From positions 1-64,000 of the forward strand of contig JBBKWH010000070.1 in NCBI GenBank assembly GCA_037968855.1: a stretch of DNA of 64,000 nucleotides. Reading direction: 5' to 3'. Of this stretch, positions 1 to 8,733 are shown one piece after another; the stretch's first letter is position 1, and each line of letters begins with the position of its first letter. This DNA comes from JBBKWH01 sp037968855 (GTDB lineage: Bacteria; Pseudomonadota; Gammaproteobacteria; Pseudomonadales; Moraxellaceae). Position numbers and translations under genes: made by a program. The notes under the pieces are model-generated. The model saw nothing but the letters and a program-made list of their open reading frames with translations. It was not told where the DNA came from and did no database searches.

Positions 1-1531
1 TCTTGTTATCGGCAGCTAAACCCTCTGTTGATACGCCTAAAGCAAAACCGGCTTTGTTGTTGCCATCATTGTTATCACCATAAAACACGATGTTGCCGTT
101 TAGGTTATTGACGACAGTGACTAAAGATCCATTAATAGAGGAGGTTGCAACACCCGTATTATTATTAATAAATTCAGTTTTTTTCGCCAAGCCTTGTAAA
201 GACAAGCCACGTACACCAATCGCCAACATTGCAGGTGTTACTGTATTGGCTAATGCACCTGTTTTGGTTTGTAGATCAACATAGTTCAGGCCAAAGCTAT
301 CTGCTAATGACGTCTCGATGGTATTAAACTTTAATGCTGAAACCAATTTACTACTGATCGGCAGGCCGATTTTGGTTGAGTTAAACAAGTCAATGTAGAC
401 ATTGCCCAAATCAAACGTACCATTGCCGGTGCTGGTATAATTGGTGAATGGCGTCAGTTGACTAAAGCGCAAAGAACGCCCAGTTGTTCCTGATTCGCCA
501 ATCTCGTAGCTAAAGTTTGCCTGCGAAAACTCACCTTTTGCCCGTAACGCAACACCACTGCTTCCTACGATGGAGTCACCCGTTGCTGAGCCATTGACTC
601 GACCAAAGATTTTGGAATTATCAGGATCGGTTTCGTTGGTACCGCGCATATAAAAATCGACGTTCTTCAAGTCACCACTGGCACCAAAGCGAATAATGTT
701 ACCCGCATTACTGCTGTCATAGCGTGTTGCAGCTGGCGTGCTTGGATCGCCAACGTTGGCTTTTTGCTTTAGCGCCAGTTGTAGACCTGCCGCATAGTTA
801 GGCGTACCTATAGGTCTTGACGCTAACGTCACATTACCTTGAAAGCGTAAACCTTCAACAGCATCGACCCAAATTTTGCCCGTTGCGTCAATATTTGCAC
901 GAATATCACCCAAAATAATTTGGTTATAAGATGTGCCATTTTTTTCGGTGATAAACATGTCCATTTGATCCAACACGATTTTGACTCGTGCTGAGGCATT
1001 TTTGTTTAACAAGCCATCTGAGCTGGCAATCGACAAGCCTAGACCTGAGCTTTTAATCGCCCACTCACCTGAGTTTGATCCTGTTGCATTGCCGCTGTTA
1101 CCCGAACCAGTACAATCGGTTGCCGAAGACCCTGCTGCGGAGGTACAACCATAAAAACGCTCTGCAATAAACAAGCTAGGCTTACTCACCAGCTCTAGAT
1201 TAAACGCAGGCACACCTGAGGCAGATGATCCAGTATTAATACTAATGGTTGAACCGAGGGTCTCACCTGCGGTAACAGGCTTGATGGTAATATTTTCAAA
1301 TCGAGCAAATAAATCACTATCAGCTGCAGCAACACCACCGCTTGCCGATGTACCTGCTTTGTCTTGATAAAACAGTTGATCAATCGCAACTTGATCTGAT
1401 TGGCTCTGAATCACAATACCATCCGCACCACTGACGTCAGCAAGTGCAGTGTCTTCAAGGCTCTCTAAAGCCCATGCGGGATGTTGTGCTGCCAATACTG
1501 CCAAGGCCAACAACGTATACTTCGTTTTCAT
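1..1531 (-). CDS. Exported protein with LE-x-DxxL N-terminal motif, partial (3' end cut by window)
   Basis: The frame is open from a start at 1531 to the window edge (510 codons) with no stop, so the C-terminus is missing. Residues 1-21 are a typical Sec signal peptide ending AWA. The mature protein begins LESLEDTALADVSGADGI, the same kind of motif found at the mature N-terminus of the next two genes. The rest is rich in Ser, Thr, Asn and Gly and in alternating hydrophobic residues, as expected of a secreted or outer-membrane beta-rich protein, with one Cys pair around residues 110-120. It is the last visible gene of a tandem set of three, 16 bp after its upstream neighbour. The motif resembles that of the DUF6160/FilA-type proteins of Acinetobacter, which are annotated as parts of a putative pilus system. 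That assignment is by recall and is tentative; the function is unknown. Confidence 0.75.
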   Translation of the reverse strand, partial: MKTKYTLLALAVLAAQHPAWALESLEDTALADVSGADGIVIQSQSDQVAIDQLFYQDKAGTSASGGVAAADSDLFARFENITIKPVTAGETLGSTISINTGSSASGVPAFNLELVSKPSLFIAERFYGCTSAAGSSATDCTGSGNSGNATGSNSGEWAIKSSGLGLSIASSDGLLNKNASARVKIVLDQMDMFITEKNGTSYNQIILGDIRANIDATGKIWVDAVEGLRFQGNVTLASRPIGTPNYAAGLQLALKQKANVGDPSTPAATRYDSSNAGNIIRFGASGDLKNVDFYMRGTNETDPDNSKIFGRVNGSATGDSIVGSSGVALRAKGEFSQANFSYEIGESGTTGRSLRFSQLTPFTNYTSTGNGTFDLGNVYIDLFNSTKIGLPISSKLVSALKFNTIETSLADSFGLNYVDLQTKTGALANTVTPAMLAIGVRGLSLQGLAKKTEFINNNTGVATSSINGSLVTVVNNLNGNIVFYGDNNDGNNKAGFALGVSTEGLAADNK

Positions 1532-1547
1532 CCGTTGAACTCTCCGT

Positions 1548-2231
1548 TTACGAGCAGCCAGATGCTGAGCGAGTGCAGCTAAAGATTTTGATGTTGCCAT
1601 TCACGGCAATTTTGGCAGTAATATCTAGACCAATAAACCCAGAAAACTTACCTGCATCAAAGACGTTTGTGGTGCTGCCCGCCGGTGCCGCCAATGTGGC
1701 AACGCGATAACCCGGTAGATTAGATAGATTCAAGTTACCTGAACCATCAACCTCCAGCGCACTATCGGTTTCAACCGCCAATGACTCGAAACCTAGCTGT
1801 TTGATAATAATTGGCTTGGCACTGCTCATGGTAATGGTCAATGCAGGTTTTAATACTGTCGCAGTATTACTAATGTTGACATCTTGACCAGAAATAATAA
1901 ACTCTGGAATATTGATCGAACCCGTGACGTTTTTAAACACCAACCAGTCTTTTAAGTTACCAGTGCTAAATCGGTTATTAAATGACACACCGAGGTTACA
2001 GGCAACAACACCACTTGCACACACGTTGCTATAAACGCCTGCTGTGGTTTTATCCATATTAAGGCGTAAATCCAAACCCATAGTCAATGAAGCTGACGTT
2101 GGATCATAGATCCCAGCTTGGCCATCAACCGTGCGTAGATCAACATCGCTATAGGCTTCTAGCGCAGCATGTGCTGGCTGTAACAGCAAGAGCATGGCCG
2201 ACAAGATACTGGGTACAAAAAAATGTTTCAT
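1548..2231 (-). CDS. Exported protein with LEA-x-SDxxL N-terminal motif (DUF6160/FilA-like)
   Basis: A 227-residue protein with a clear signal peptide (residues 1-22, ending AHA) followed by ALEAYSDVDLRTVDGQAGI. The motif L-E-A-x-S-D-x-x-L and a following G-x-x-G-I are shared with both neighbours. Two Cys pairs are visible, CASGVVAC in the middle and CTRSASGC at the extreme C-terminus, which could form disulfides in the periplasm or outside the cell. It lies 11 bp downstream of the 2243-3430 gene and 16 bp upstream of the 1-1531 gene, so the three are probably one transcript. The G-Q-x-G-I ending is typical of the FilA-like/DUF6160 group. Surface or pilus-related function is inferred only from that resemblance. 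Confidence 0.75.
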   Translation of the reverse strand: MKHFFVPSILSAMLLLLQPAHAALEAYSDVDLRTVDGQAGIYDPTSASLTMGLDLRLNMDKTTAGVYSNVCASGVVACNLGVSFNNRFSTGNLKDWLVFKNVTGSINIPEFIISGQDVNISNTATVLKPALTITMSSAKPIIIKQLGFESLAVETDSALEVDGSGNLNLSNLPGYRVATLAAPAGSTTNVFDAGKFSGFIGLDITAKIAVNGNIKIFSCTRSASGCS

Positions 2232-2242
2232 ACGATATATCC

Positions 2243-3430
2243 TTATAAGCCAGTTGTGGTGAGTTTAAGATGTTGAATAAACAAACCATCAATCTTGCTG
2301 GTTCCCACATTCACGACTGCACCTGCCGGACTGGTAAAGGTTGTTGCCCCCATCGAGATGGTGCCGTGAGTCGCTGGAACCGCTGCTGTGCCACAGGAGG
2401 TACTGCTACAGGTCTTGGCAGCAATCGATGCTGCTGTACCGCTGTAATCGATATATGCAGCATTGTAAGCATCGGAGTCATTTGGCAGGCGGGTCAACTC
2501 TAGATAGAAATTACCTGCGGCATCCGCTTTACCAAACACCAAAGATTGATAATGTGGAATACCCAACGGCAAGTTAATATCCAAGTCTTGGATACGAATG
2601 CCTTCGTTGGCATTAAATAAACGATTGGTTGTGCCGTTATAGCCGCCATCTAACGCTGTAGATAGCCGCAAGCCATTATTGGCCTTGGTGGCATCGGTGT
2701 TTAAACGAACCAAAGCACGCAAGCCCAATGTGCTGTTATACGATGGGTCTCCACCGTTGGCCCCAGTCGTACTGTTGCTTGGGGTTTGAAAAATATCGAC
2801 TTTGGTGCCGTTAAGGCTTAGGCCATTCCAAATCGCTTGTAAGCCAATACCTGTCGCACCCGTCAGTGCTGTACCAACTGATGAGCCATAGCCCTGTGTC
2901 TGAGTATTGCTTTTAAGCAACAGATCAACAGACGCCCCCAAACGCAAGTTATAGGCCGACAATGCATCACCGGTATCAGCAGCCGAACACTCGGCAGTCA
3001 AGGCGCCTGTAAAGCAGTAGCTTGGCGCTTCGATTCGTAAGAATGCTCGAGACTGGGCTGCGTTGACATAGTCAGGATGCGACTCCGATTTTACAGTGAG
3101 CAAAAAAGGATTAGCCCCACTCCCCCATGACACAATATTGGTGCCACTGGCACGAGTGGTGGTTGCATCATTTTGGGTCAAGGCAAGGTTACGAATATAG
3201 ATGTCTGCACGGCTGACACCAGCAGTTTTGGGTGCGCCACGCGGGATAATATTGATATAAGACGCGTCTTCGTCAGCCATGACCAACGAGAAATTTTCGG
3301 GCAGAATCGCAATGCCTTCACCAGTTGATTCGCCTAGCTCTGCATCACTAATAGCTTCTAGCGCATAAACAGGGCTGGTGAGCAGTGACATACACAGCGT
3401 TAAAGTGGCAAATCGGGCATGAGCCGGCAT
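2243..3430 (-). CDS. Exported protein with LEA-x-SDxxL N-terminal motif, first gene of tandem set
   Basis: A 395-residue protein. Residues 1-23 form a signal peptide ending VYA, then LEAISDAELGESTGEGI. The start at 3430 has a good ribosome-binding site (GAAGGAAGG) just upstream. The mature part is rich in Asn, Thr, Ser and Gly and has two close Cys pairs (CFTGALTAEC and CSSTSC), with no recognisable enzymatic motif. It is the 5' gene of three co-directional paralogue-like genes separated by 11-16 bp, so the promoter should lie in 3431-3694. A FilA/DUF6160-like identity is suggested by the N-terminal motif. What the set builds (fibre, outer-membrane layer, adhesin) cannot be told from this window. 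Confidence 0.75.
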   Translation of the reverse strand: MPAHARFATLTLCMSLLTSPVYALEAISDAELGESTGEGIAILPENFSLVMADEDASYINIIPRGAPKTAGVSRADIYIRNLALTQNDATTTRASGTNIVSWGSGANPFLLTVKSESHPDYVNAAQSRAFLRIEAPSYCFTGALTAECSAADTGDALSAYNLRLGASVDLLLKSNTQTQGYGSSVGTALTGATGIGLQAIWNGLSLNGTKVDIFQTPSNSTTGANGGDPSYNSTLGLRALVRLNTDATKANNGLRLSTALDGGYNGTTNRLFNANEGIRIQDLDINLPLGIPHYQSLVFGKADAAGNFYLELTRLPNDSDAYNAAYIDYSGTAASIAAKTCSSTSCGTAAVPATHGTISMGATTFTSPAGAVVNVGTSKIDGLFIQHLKLTTTGL

Positions 3431-3694
3431 CTGTCATTCCTTCCTTCGTATGCGCAGTCGCGCGCTATTCCAATGTTAGACAAGCAGTGCTTTTTGTTGT
3501 GCTGCTTATCCCATCCCAAGGCATACAGGGTCTACGCCATAACATCATTATGCTGTTTATTTAGCAAATTGCAAAAGACAAGCGGTTGTCTGACAAGACT
3601 GATCGCGGTTCTCGCTCGCCAATGGTAGCACTGGCGAGGAGTTACAGGCTGTTACCGTTCGTCGGCTTCAGTCTGCGATATTCAATTCATGCCT

Positions 3695-4264
3695 TTAGGT
3701 GCGAGGCAATGTGACACCTGTTTGACCTTGATACTTGCCACCTCGGTCTTTGTAACTGGTTTCGCAGGCTTCGTCGCTTTGAAAAAACAGCATCTGCGCC
3801 ACACCTTCACCGGCATAAATACGGGCGGGCAAATTGGTGGTATTAGAGAACTCTAAGGTAACGTGACCTTCCCATTCTGGCTCTAAAGGGGTCACATTCA
3901 CGATAATACCGCAACGTGCATAGGTCGATTTACCCAAGCAAATGGTCAGCACATCGCGCGGAATCCGAAAATATTCCATGGTACGCGCCAAGGCAAAGCT
4001 GTTAGGTGGAATAATGCATACGTCGGCTTCAATATCAATAAAGCTTTTATCATCAAAATTCTTTGGATCAACGATCACCGAGTGGACGTTGGTAAAGACC
4101 TTAAACTCTCGCGCACAACGGACATCGTAGCCATAGCTTGATGTGCCATAACTCACCAGCTTATTGCCTGCGGCATCATGACGGACTTGACCGGCTTCGA
4201 ACGGTTCAATCATGCCGTGTTGCTCGCTCATCTGGCGAATCCAGCGATCAGACTTAATAGACAT
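3695..4264 (-). CDS. dcd: dCTP deaminase
   Basis: A 189-residue protein that deaminates dCTP to dUTP and so feeds dTMP synthesis in the cytoplasm. The start at 4264 (MSIKSDRWIRQM) gives the standard length of the family. A longer open frame runs to 4381, but its extra 39 residues are basic and unlike any Dcd. The core GKSTYARCGIIVNVTPLEP followed by EWEGHVTLEFSN carries the conserved Arg and catalytic Glu region, and the C-terminal YQGQTGVTLPR is typical of the trimeric family. It lies downstream of mrp on the same strand with a 132-bp gap; this mrp-dcd order is common in gammaproteobacteria. Confidence 0.95.
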   Translation of the reverse strand: MSIKSDRWIRQMSEQHGMIEPFEAGQVRHDAAGNKLVSYGTSSYGYDVRCAREFKVFTNVHSVIVDPKNFDDKSFIDIEADVCIIPPNSFALARTMEYFRIPRDVLTICLGKSTYARCGIIVNVTPLEPEWEGHVTLEFSNTTNLPARIYAGEGVAQMLFFQSDEACETSYKDRGGKYQGQTGVTLPRT

Positions 4265-4396
4265 GTTTGCCCCTAGCGACTGCAATTTCAAATTGGCGCT
4301 TAATGTACGCGATTTGCGGATAATCAGCAAAGACCTGTGTCGCGATACCCAAGGGGACGATCTCACCGTAGACCGTCCCACTGATGGCTTGTTGGC

Positions 4397-5632
4397 TTAA
4401 AAAATCCGATTATTGTCGCGGGCGCGTTGTGGCAGTGCAGACACCCGCTCAATGACTTTTAAGGCAATTTGCTGATATAGCGGTGCTGCGGCATCGCCCA
4501 TCGCAACGCTTGGATGGCCATTGTCAGCGTTTTCGCGGATTTTTGCGTCTAACGGTAGCTTGCCCAGCAAAGGAATCTGATATTGCTCGCCAAGCTTTTG
4601 CCCGCCACCTGTACCAAAAATCTCATCGACTTGACCGCAGTTGGAGCAGACATGCAGCGCCATGTTTTCCACCACACCCAAAATCGGAATATTGACCTTA
4701 TTAAACAGCTCAATCCCTTTTTGGGCATCGAGCAAGGCAATATGCTGAGGCGTGGTGACAATCACTGCACCCGTGACCGGAATCCGTTGCGCTAAAGTCA
4801 GTTGAATATCGCCCGTACCCGGTGGCAAATCAATCACCAGATAATCTAAATCTGGCCATGCAGTTTGGTTAAATAACTGCATCAGCGCACCAGTGGCTTT
4901 GGGGCCACGCCAGACCACAGGCGTGTTGTCATCGCCAGTTAGGTTGCCAATCGACAGCACCGCCAGACCATGTGCCTCAATCGGTACAAACTGTTCGTTT
5001 TCAATTTTTGGGGTACGACCCGCCACGCCCAACATGGTGGGAATGCTTGGGCCATAAATATCGGCATCTAACACGCCAACACGTGCACCGGCTTTTTGCA
5101 GCGCCAAGGCCAGATTGACCGAGGTGGTCGATTTGCCGACACCACCTTTGCCAGAGGCCACCACAATCACATGGCGAATACGCGGATGCGGCGGTAATTG
5201 GCTTTGGGTTGGTGGCGCTGGACGGCTGGGTGCGGCGGTTTGAGCTTGGGCCGTTTGTGCAGGACTATTCTGGGCAGGCGCATCTGGAATGGTTGATTTG
5301 AGCGCCGCTGCATCAACCACGGGTGGCATAGGCACGCCGGATGACTGCTGTTGCTGCTGACCACTGGCTTTTTGTGAGACCAAGTGCAGATTTAATTCGC
5401 GAACACCGTGTGGCTCTAAGGCATCAGCCAATTGATCATGCAAAATTTGCGGATCACCTTGATAGCCTGCGGGTAACTTCATGGTGAGCGTGAGCGTGTC
5501 ATTTTGACGCTGGGTTTGCGTGATCAAGCTGGCTACCGTGACTTGAGTATTAGGCAGCAGGTGCTGCTCTAAAATTTTCTGCACTGGATCATCAGCAAAC
5601 AGTGATTTAAACGGTTGAAATGGCTTAAACAT
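4397..5632 (-). CDS. apbC: Iron-sulfur cluster carrier protein ApbC/Mrp
   Basis: A 411-residue P-loop ATPase that carries Fe-S clusters to apoproteins in the cytoplasm. An N-terminal MIP18/DUF59-like domain (about residues 10-90) is joined by a Gln/Ala/Pro-rich linker (about 91-150) to the MinD-like ATPase domain. Its deviant Walker A, GKGGVGKST, is at residues 161-169. The cluster-bridging CxxC is Cys329 and Cys332 (CSNC). The linker is longer than in E. coli Mrp. The gene is divergent from metG, with 235 bp between the two starts, an arrangement also found in E. coli. Confidence 0.95.
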   Translation of the reverse strand: MFKPFQPFKSLFADDPVQKILEQHLLPNTQVTVASLITQTQRQNDTLTLTMKLPAGYQGDPQILHDQLADALEPHGVRELNLHLVSQKASGQQQQQSSGVPMPPVVDAAALKSTIPDAPAQNSPAQTAQAQTAAPSRPAPPTQSQLPPHPRIRHVIVVASGKGGVGKSTTSVNLALALQKAGARVGVLDADIYGPSIPTMLGVAGRTPKIENEQFVPIEAHGLAVLSIGNLTGDDNTPVVWRGPKATGALMQLFNQTAWPDLDYLVIDLPPGTGDIQLTLAQRIPVTGAVIVTTPQHIALLDAQKGIELFNKVNIPILGVVENMALHVCSNCGQVDEIFGTGGGQKLGEQYQIPLLGKLPLDAKIRENADNGHPSVAMGDAAAPLYQQIALKVIERVSALPQRARDNNRIF

Positions 5633-5867
5633 TGGGGCGCTCCAGCAACGAGTGACTCAATCAAGAGTCAAGAGATGGCGGTATCTTACGCTGATCATCT
5701 ATCACTGTGCAGGTTAGCAAACTCATCTGTAACCAAAGTCTCTCTCATGTTGCGTATACGACACCCGCTGTCTCACCACCTCAAATCAAGCCCCACGCCT
5801 GATCGAAACCAGCCTAGCCGTCTGTTATCATGGATGCCCGCTTTTAGCGCTATGCATTTGCCCGAGG

Positions 5868-7934
5868 ATGATTGTGCGTAAAATTTTGGTGACCAGTGCC
5901 CTTCCCTATGCCAACGGCCCGATTCATTTGGGTCATTTGGTCGAATACATCCAGACCGACATCTGGGTGCGTGCCATGCGTGCGCAAGGTCATCAGGTGA
6001 CTTATGTTTGCGCCGATGATGCCCACGGCACCGCCATCATGTTGCGCGCCGAAGCCAACGGCATTACGCCAGAGCAGCAAATTGCCCAAGTGCAGCGCGA
6101 GCACGAGCGAGACTTTGCTGGTTTTTATGTGGACTTTGATCAATATCACTCGACCCATAGCGAAGAAAACCGCGCCCGTACGCAATCGTTCTACGCCAAG
6201 CATGTAGAAGGTGGACATATTGATGTCCGCCCGATCACCCAGTTATTTGATCCCGAAAAAGGCCTGTTTTTGGCCGACCGCTTTATTAAAGGTGAATGTC
6301 CAAAATGCGGGGCAAAAGACCAGTACGGCGATAACTGTGAAGTCTGCGGAGCGACCTATGACGCAACCGAACTAAAAAATCCGTACTCGACCTTAAGCGG
6401 TGCAACACCGATCCAAAAACAATCGGATCATTACTTCTTTAAACTGCCCGCCTTTACCGACTTTTTAAAGACGTGGACCACCAGCGACGGCCACTTGCAA
6501 AGCAGTATTGCCAACAAACTGGGTGACTGGCTCAACGATGGTTTGATGGATTTAGACATCTCGCGCGATGCGCCTTATTTTGGCTTTGAAATTCCCAATG
6601 CACCGGACAAGTATTTTTATGTCTGGATTGATGCGCCTATTGGCTATATGGCCAGTTTTGAGCATCTGTGCCACAACCGCCCAGAGCTGGGTCTCAACTT
6701 TGATGACTACTGGCGCGAAGGCAGTGATACCGAGCTGTATCACTTTATTGGCAAAGACATCGTCAAGTTTCATGGCCTGTTTTGGCCAGCTATGTTGACT
6801 GCTGCGGGTTATCGCACGCCAACCGGTGTGTTTGCGCATGGTTTCTTGACCGTTAATAGCGAAAAAATGAGCAAATCGCGCGGCACGTTTATTAAAGCTG
6901 AAACCTATCTTGAGCACTTAAATCCTGAATATTTGCGCTATTACTTCGCCAGCAAGTTGTCGGATACCGTCGAAGATCTTGATCTAAGCCTTGATGATTT
7001 CTCGCAAAAGGTTAACAGCGACTTGGTCGGCAAAGTGGTCAATATTGCCAGTCGTTGTGCCGGATTTATTAGCAAGAAGTTTGATGGCAAGCTGTCGCCG
7101 CTGTGTGCCGAACCACAATTGGTACAAGACTTTATTGATGCTGGCGATAGCATTGCCGCAGCCTTTGAAGGCCGTGAATACAGCCGTGCCATCCGCGAGA
7201 TTATGGCGCTGGCTGATCGCGCCAATCAGTATATCGACGAGAAAAAACCGTGGGCGCTGGCCAAAATTGAAGGCATGGACAGCGAGGTGCATGCGGTGTG
7301 CTCGGTTGGCCTAAATCTGTTCCGTCAATTGATGGTGTATCTGTCGCCGATTCTGCCAACCATGGCTGGGCAAGTGCAGGATTTCCTCAACCTTGAATCA
7401 CTCGACTGGGCCAGCCGTCAGCACGTGTTGCTTGATCATGAGATTCGCACCTTCCAGCCATTAATGCAGCGAGTCGATAAAGACAAAGTCGCCGCGATGG
7501 TTGCTGCCTCAACCGATTCACTGGCTGCGCCTGTTGTTGCAACCGCATCTGCGCCGGCAAAAACAACCAAAGCAACCGCTGAAAAACCGGCAGTGACCGC
7601 ACCCGCCGAGATTGTTTTTGATGACTTCGCCAAAGTTGATCTGCGCATTGCACAGGTCATGCATGCCGAAATCGTTGAGGGTTCAGACAAGCTGCTCAAG
7701 CTGACCTTAGATGCTGGCGAAGGCCGCCATCGCACGGTGTTTAGTGGTATTCGTAAAGCCTACGCCCCAGAAGCCTTGCTCAATCGCTTGGTGATCTTGG
7801 TGGCCAACCTGCCCCCACGCAAAATGGCCAAATTTGGCATGTCCGAAGGCATGGTGATTGCCGCAGGCAACGACGAGGGCATCTATCTGGTGTCACCAGA
7901 TCATGGTGCCAAAGTGGGTGATCGGGTCAGCTAA
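5868..7934 (+). CDS. metG: Methionine--tRNA ligase
   Basis: Charges tRNA-Met with methionine. The 688-residue protein has the class I signature as HLGH (residues 20-23), the zinc knuckle CPKC...CEVC (Cys at about 144, 147, 157 and 160), KMSKS (about 333-337), and a C-terminal tRNA-binding Trbp111-type domain from about residue 582 after an Ala/Thr/Pro-rich linker. This is the long, dimeric form as in E. coli. The ATG at 5868 directly abuts GAGG, whereas the GTG at 5874 sits six bases after it. The true start is therefore probably GTG at 5874, two residues shorter. A hairpin followed by a T-run at 7970-8010 ends the unit. Confidence 0.97.
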   Translation: MIVRKILVTSALPYANGPIHLGHLVEYIQTDIWVRAMRAQGHQVTYVCADDAHGTAIMLRAEANGITPEQQIAQVQREHERDFAGFYVDFDQYHSTHSEENRARTQSFYAKHVEGGHIDVRPITQLFDPEKGLFLADRFIKGECPKCGAKDQYGDNCEVCGATYDATELKNPYSTLSGATPIQKQSDHYFFKLPAFTDFLKTWTTSDGHLQSSIANKLGDWLNDGLMDLDISRDAPYFGFEIPNAPDKYFYVWIDAPIGYMASFEHLCHNRPELGLNFDDYWREGSDTELYHFIGKDIVKFHGLFWPAMLTAAGYRTPTGVFAHGFLTVNSEKMSKSRGTFIKAETYLEHLNPEYLRYYFASKLSDTVEDLDLSLDDFSQKVNSDLVGKVVNIASRCAGFISKKFDGKLSPLCAEPQLVQDFIDAGDSIAAAFEGREYSRAIREIMALADRANQYIDEKKPWALAKIEGMDSEVHAVCSVGLNLFRQLMVYLSPILPTMAGQVQDFLNLESLDWASRQHVLLDHEIRTFQPLMQRVDKDKVAAMVAASTDSLAAPVVATASAPAKTTKATAEKPAVTAPAEIVFDDFAKVDLRIAQVMHAEIVEGSDKLLKLTLDAGEGRHRTVFSGIRKAYAPEALLNRLVILVANLPPRKMAKFGMSEGMVIAAGNDEGIYLVSPDHGAKVGDRVS

Positions 7935-7969
7935 TGACAAAGCTACGTCTACACTGACAAGTGTGACCC

Positions 7970-8010
7970 ATCGCCCGTTGTTGAGAGGACAGCGGGCGAT
8001 TTGTTTTTTT
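7970..8010 (+). terminator. Rho-independent terminator after metG
   Basis: ATCGCCCG (7970-7977) pairs with CGGGCGAT (7993-8000) around a 15-base loop and is followed by a T-rich stretch including seven T. It lies 35 bp after the metG stop and before the next gene on the same strand, which therefore probably has its own promoter. Confidence 0.75.
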
Positions 8011-8040
8011 GAGTGAGATCGACGGGATACGAATACACGG

Positions 8041-8727
8041 ATGAGCGAAATTGATAGCGTGATTCGCTATAGTAAAAAACTGGAAAAACAACTTGAGCAA
8101 CACTACGGTGCTAGTGGTCGAGGCTTGCACGAAAAAGCCAGCAGCGTTGCCGATCAGCTCTCGCCGGCAACCCTAAAATCACTGCGCTGGGTCGCTACCA
8201 TGCGCAATAAAGTGGTGCATGAAGATGACTTTACGCTAGACGACTTACCTGCTTTTGAACAATGCTGCGAACAACTACTGGCAACGATTCAGCCCAATCG
8301 ACCCACAACAGCAGCAACTGCCCGCACACCTGCACCACGACCGATTGTGGATCTTGAAGAGATCTTGGCAGATCGCCCAATCGACCACCCAAACAACAGT
8401 AAATCGATCAAACAGCCCAAGGTTCGAACACGCAAAAACGCGATAACCACCGAGTCATCAGCCATTCAGCCACCCTTGACGGTACAGCCAAAGGTTCAAC
8501 CAAAAGCCAAGCCAAAAACAAAACAGCCGTCAGCAACCCCTCGCTTACAGCCATCTGTTCAGCCTACCCAACAATCATCAAATCCAACGTCGCACAGTCG
8601 GGCCACAACCAAACAGAAAATAGCTCAGCCACGCATGCAGAATGGCGACCAGCCCTATCATGGGCAGGCCGCGTTGATCAGTGTGGGTTTAATACTGGCA
8701 TTGATGGTGTGGATTTTTTTACATTAA
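8041..8727 (+). CDS. HEPN-like (DUF4145-type) protein with C-terminal membrane anchor
   Basis: A 228-residue protein in three parts. Residues 1-85 form a helical domain with RNKVVH at 55-60, matching the R-x4-H signature of HEPN domains (DUF4145-like). A long linker (about 95-205) is rich in Gln, Pro, Thr, Lys and Ala. A single hydrophobic helix at the extreme C-terminus (about 210-228) ends in FLH, the layout of a tail-anchored inner-membrane protein with a cytoplasmic HEPN domain. HEPN domains with R-x4-H can be RNases, but many DUF4145 proteins have no known activity. It stands alone between the metG terminator and a convergent diguanylate cyclase gene. No antitoxin-like partner adjoins it. 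Confidence 0.75.
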   Translation: MSEIDSVIRYSKKLEKQLEQHYGASGRGLHEKASSVADQLSPATLKSLRWVATMRNKVVHEDDFTLDDLPAFEQCCEQLLATIQPNRPTTAATARTPAPRPIVDLEEILADRPIDHPNNSKSIKQPKVRTRKNAITTESSAIQPPLTVQPKVQPKAKPKTKQPSATPRLQPSVQPTQQSSNPTSHSRATTKQKIAQPRMQNGDQPYHGQAALISVGLILALMVWIFLH

Positions 8728-8733
8728 TACAGG

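Noticed and set aside
3419..3628. Plus-strand 69-residue frame in the gap before the exported protein genes
   Set aside because: No ribosome-binding site and no family; it overlaps the start region of the minus-strand gene.
4265..4381. Longer dcd start
   Set aside because: The extra 39 residues are basic and not found in the family; the 189-residue form has a proper start.
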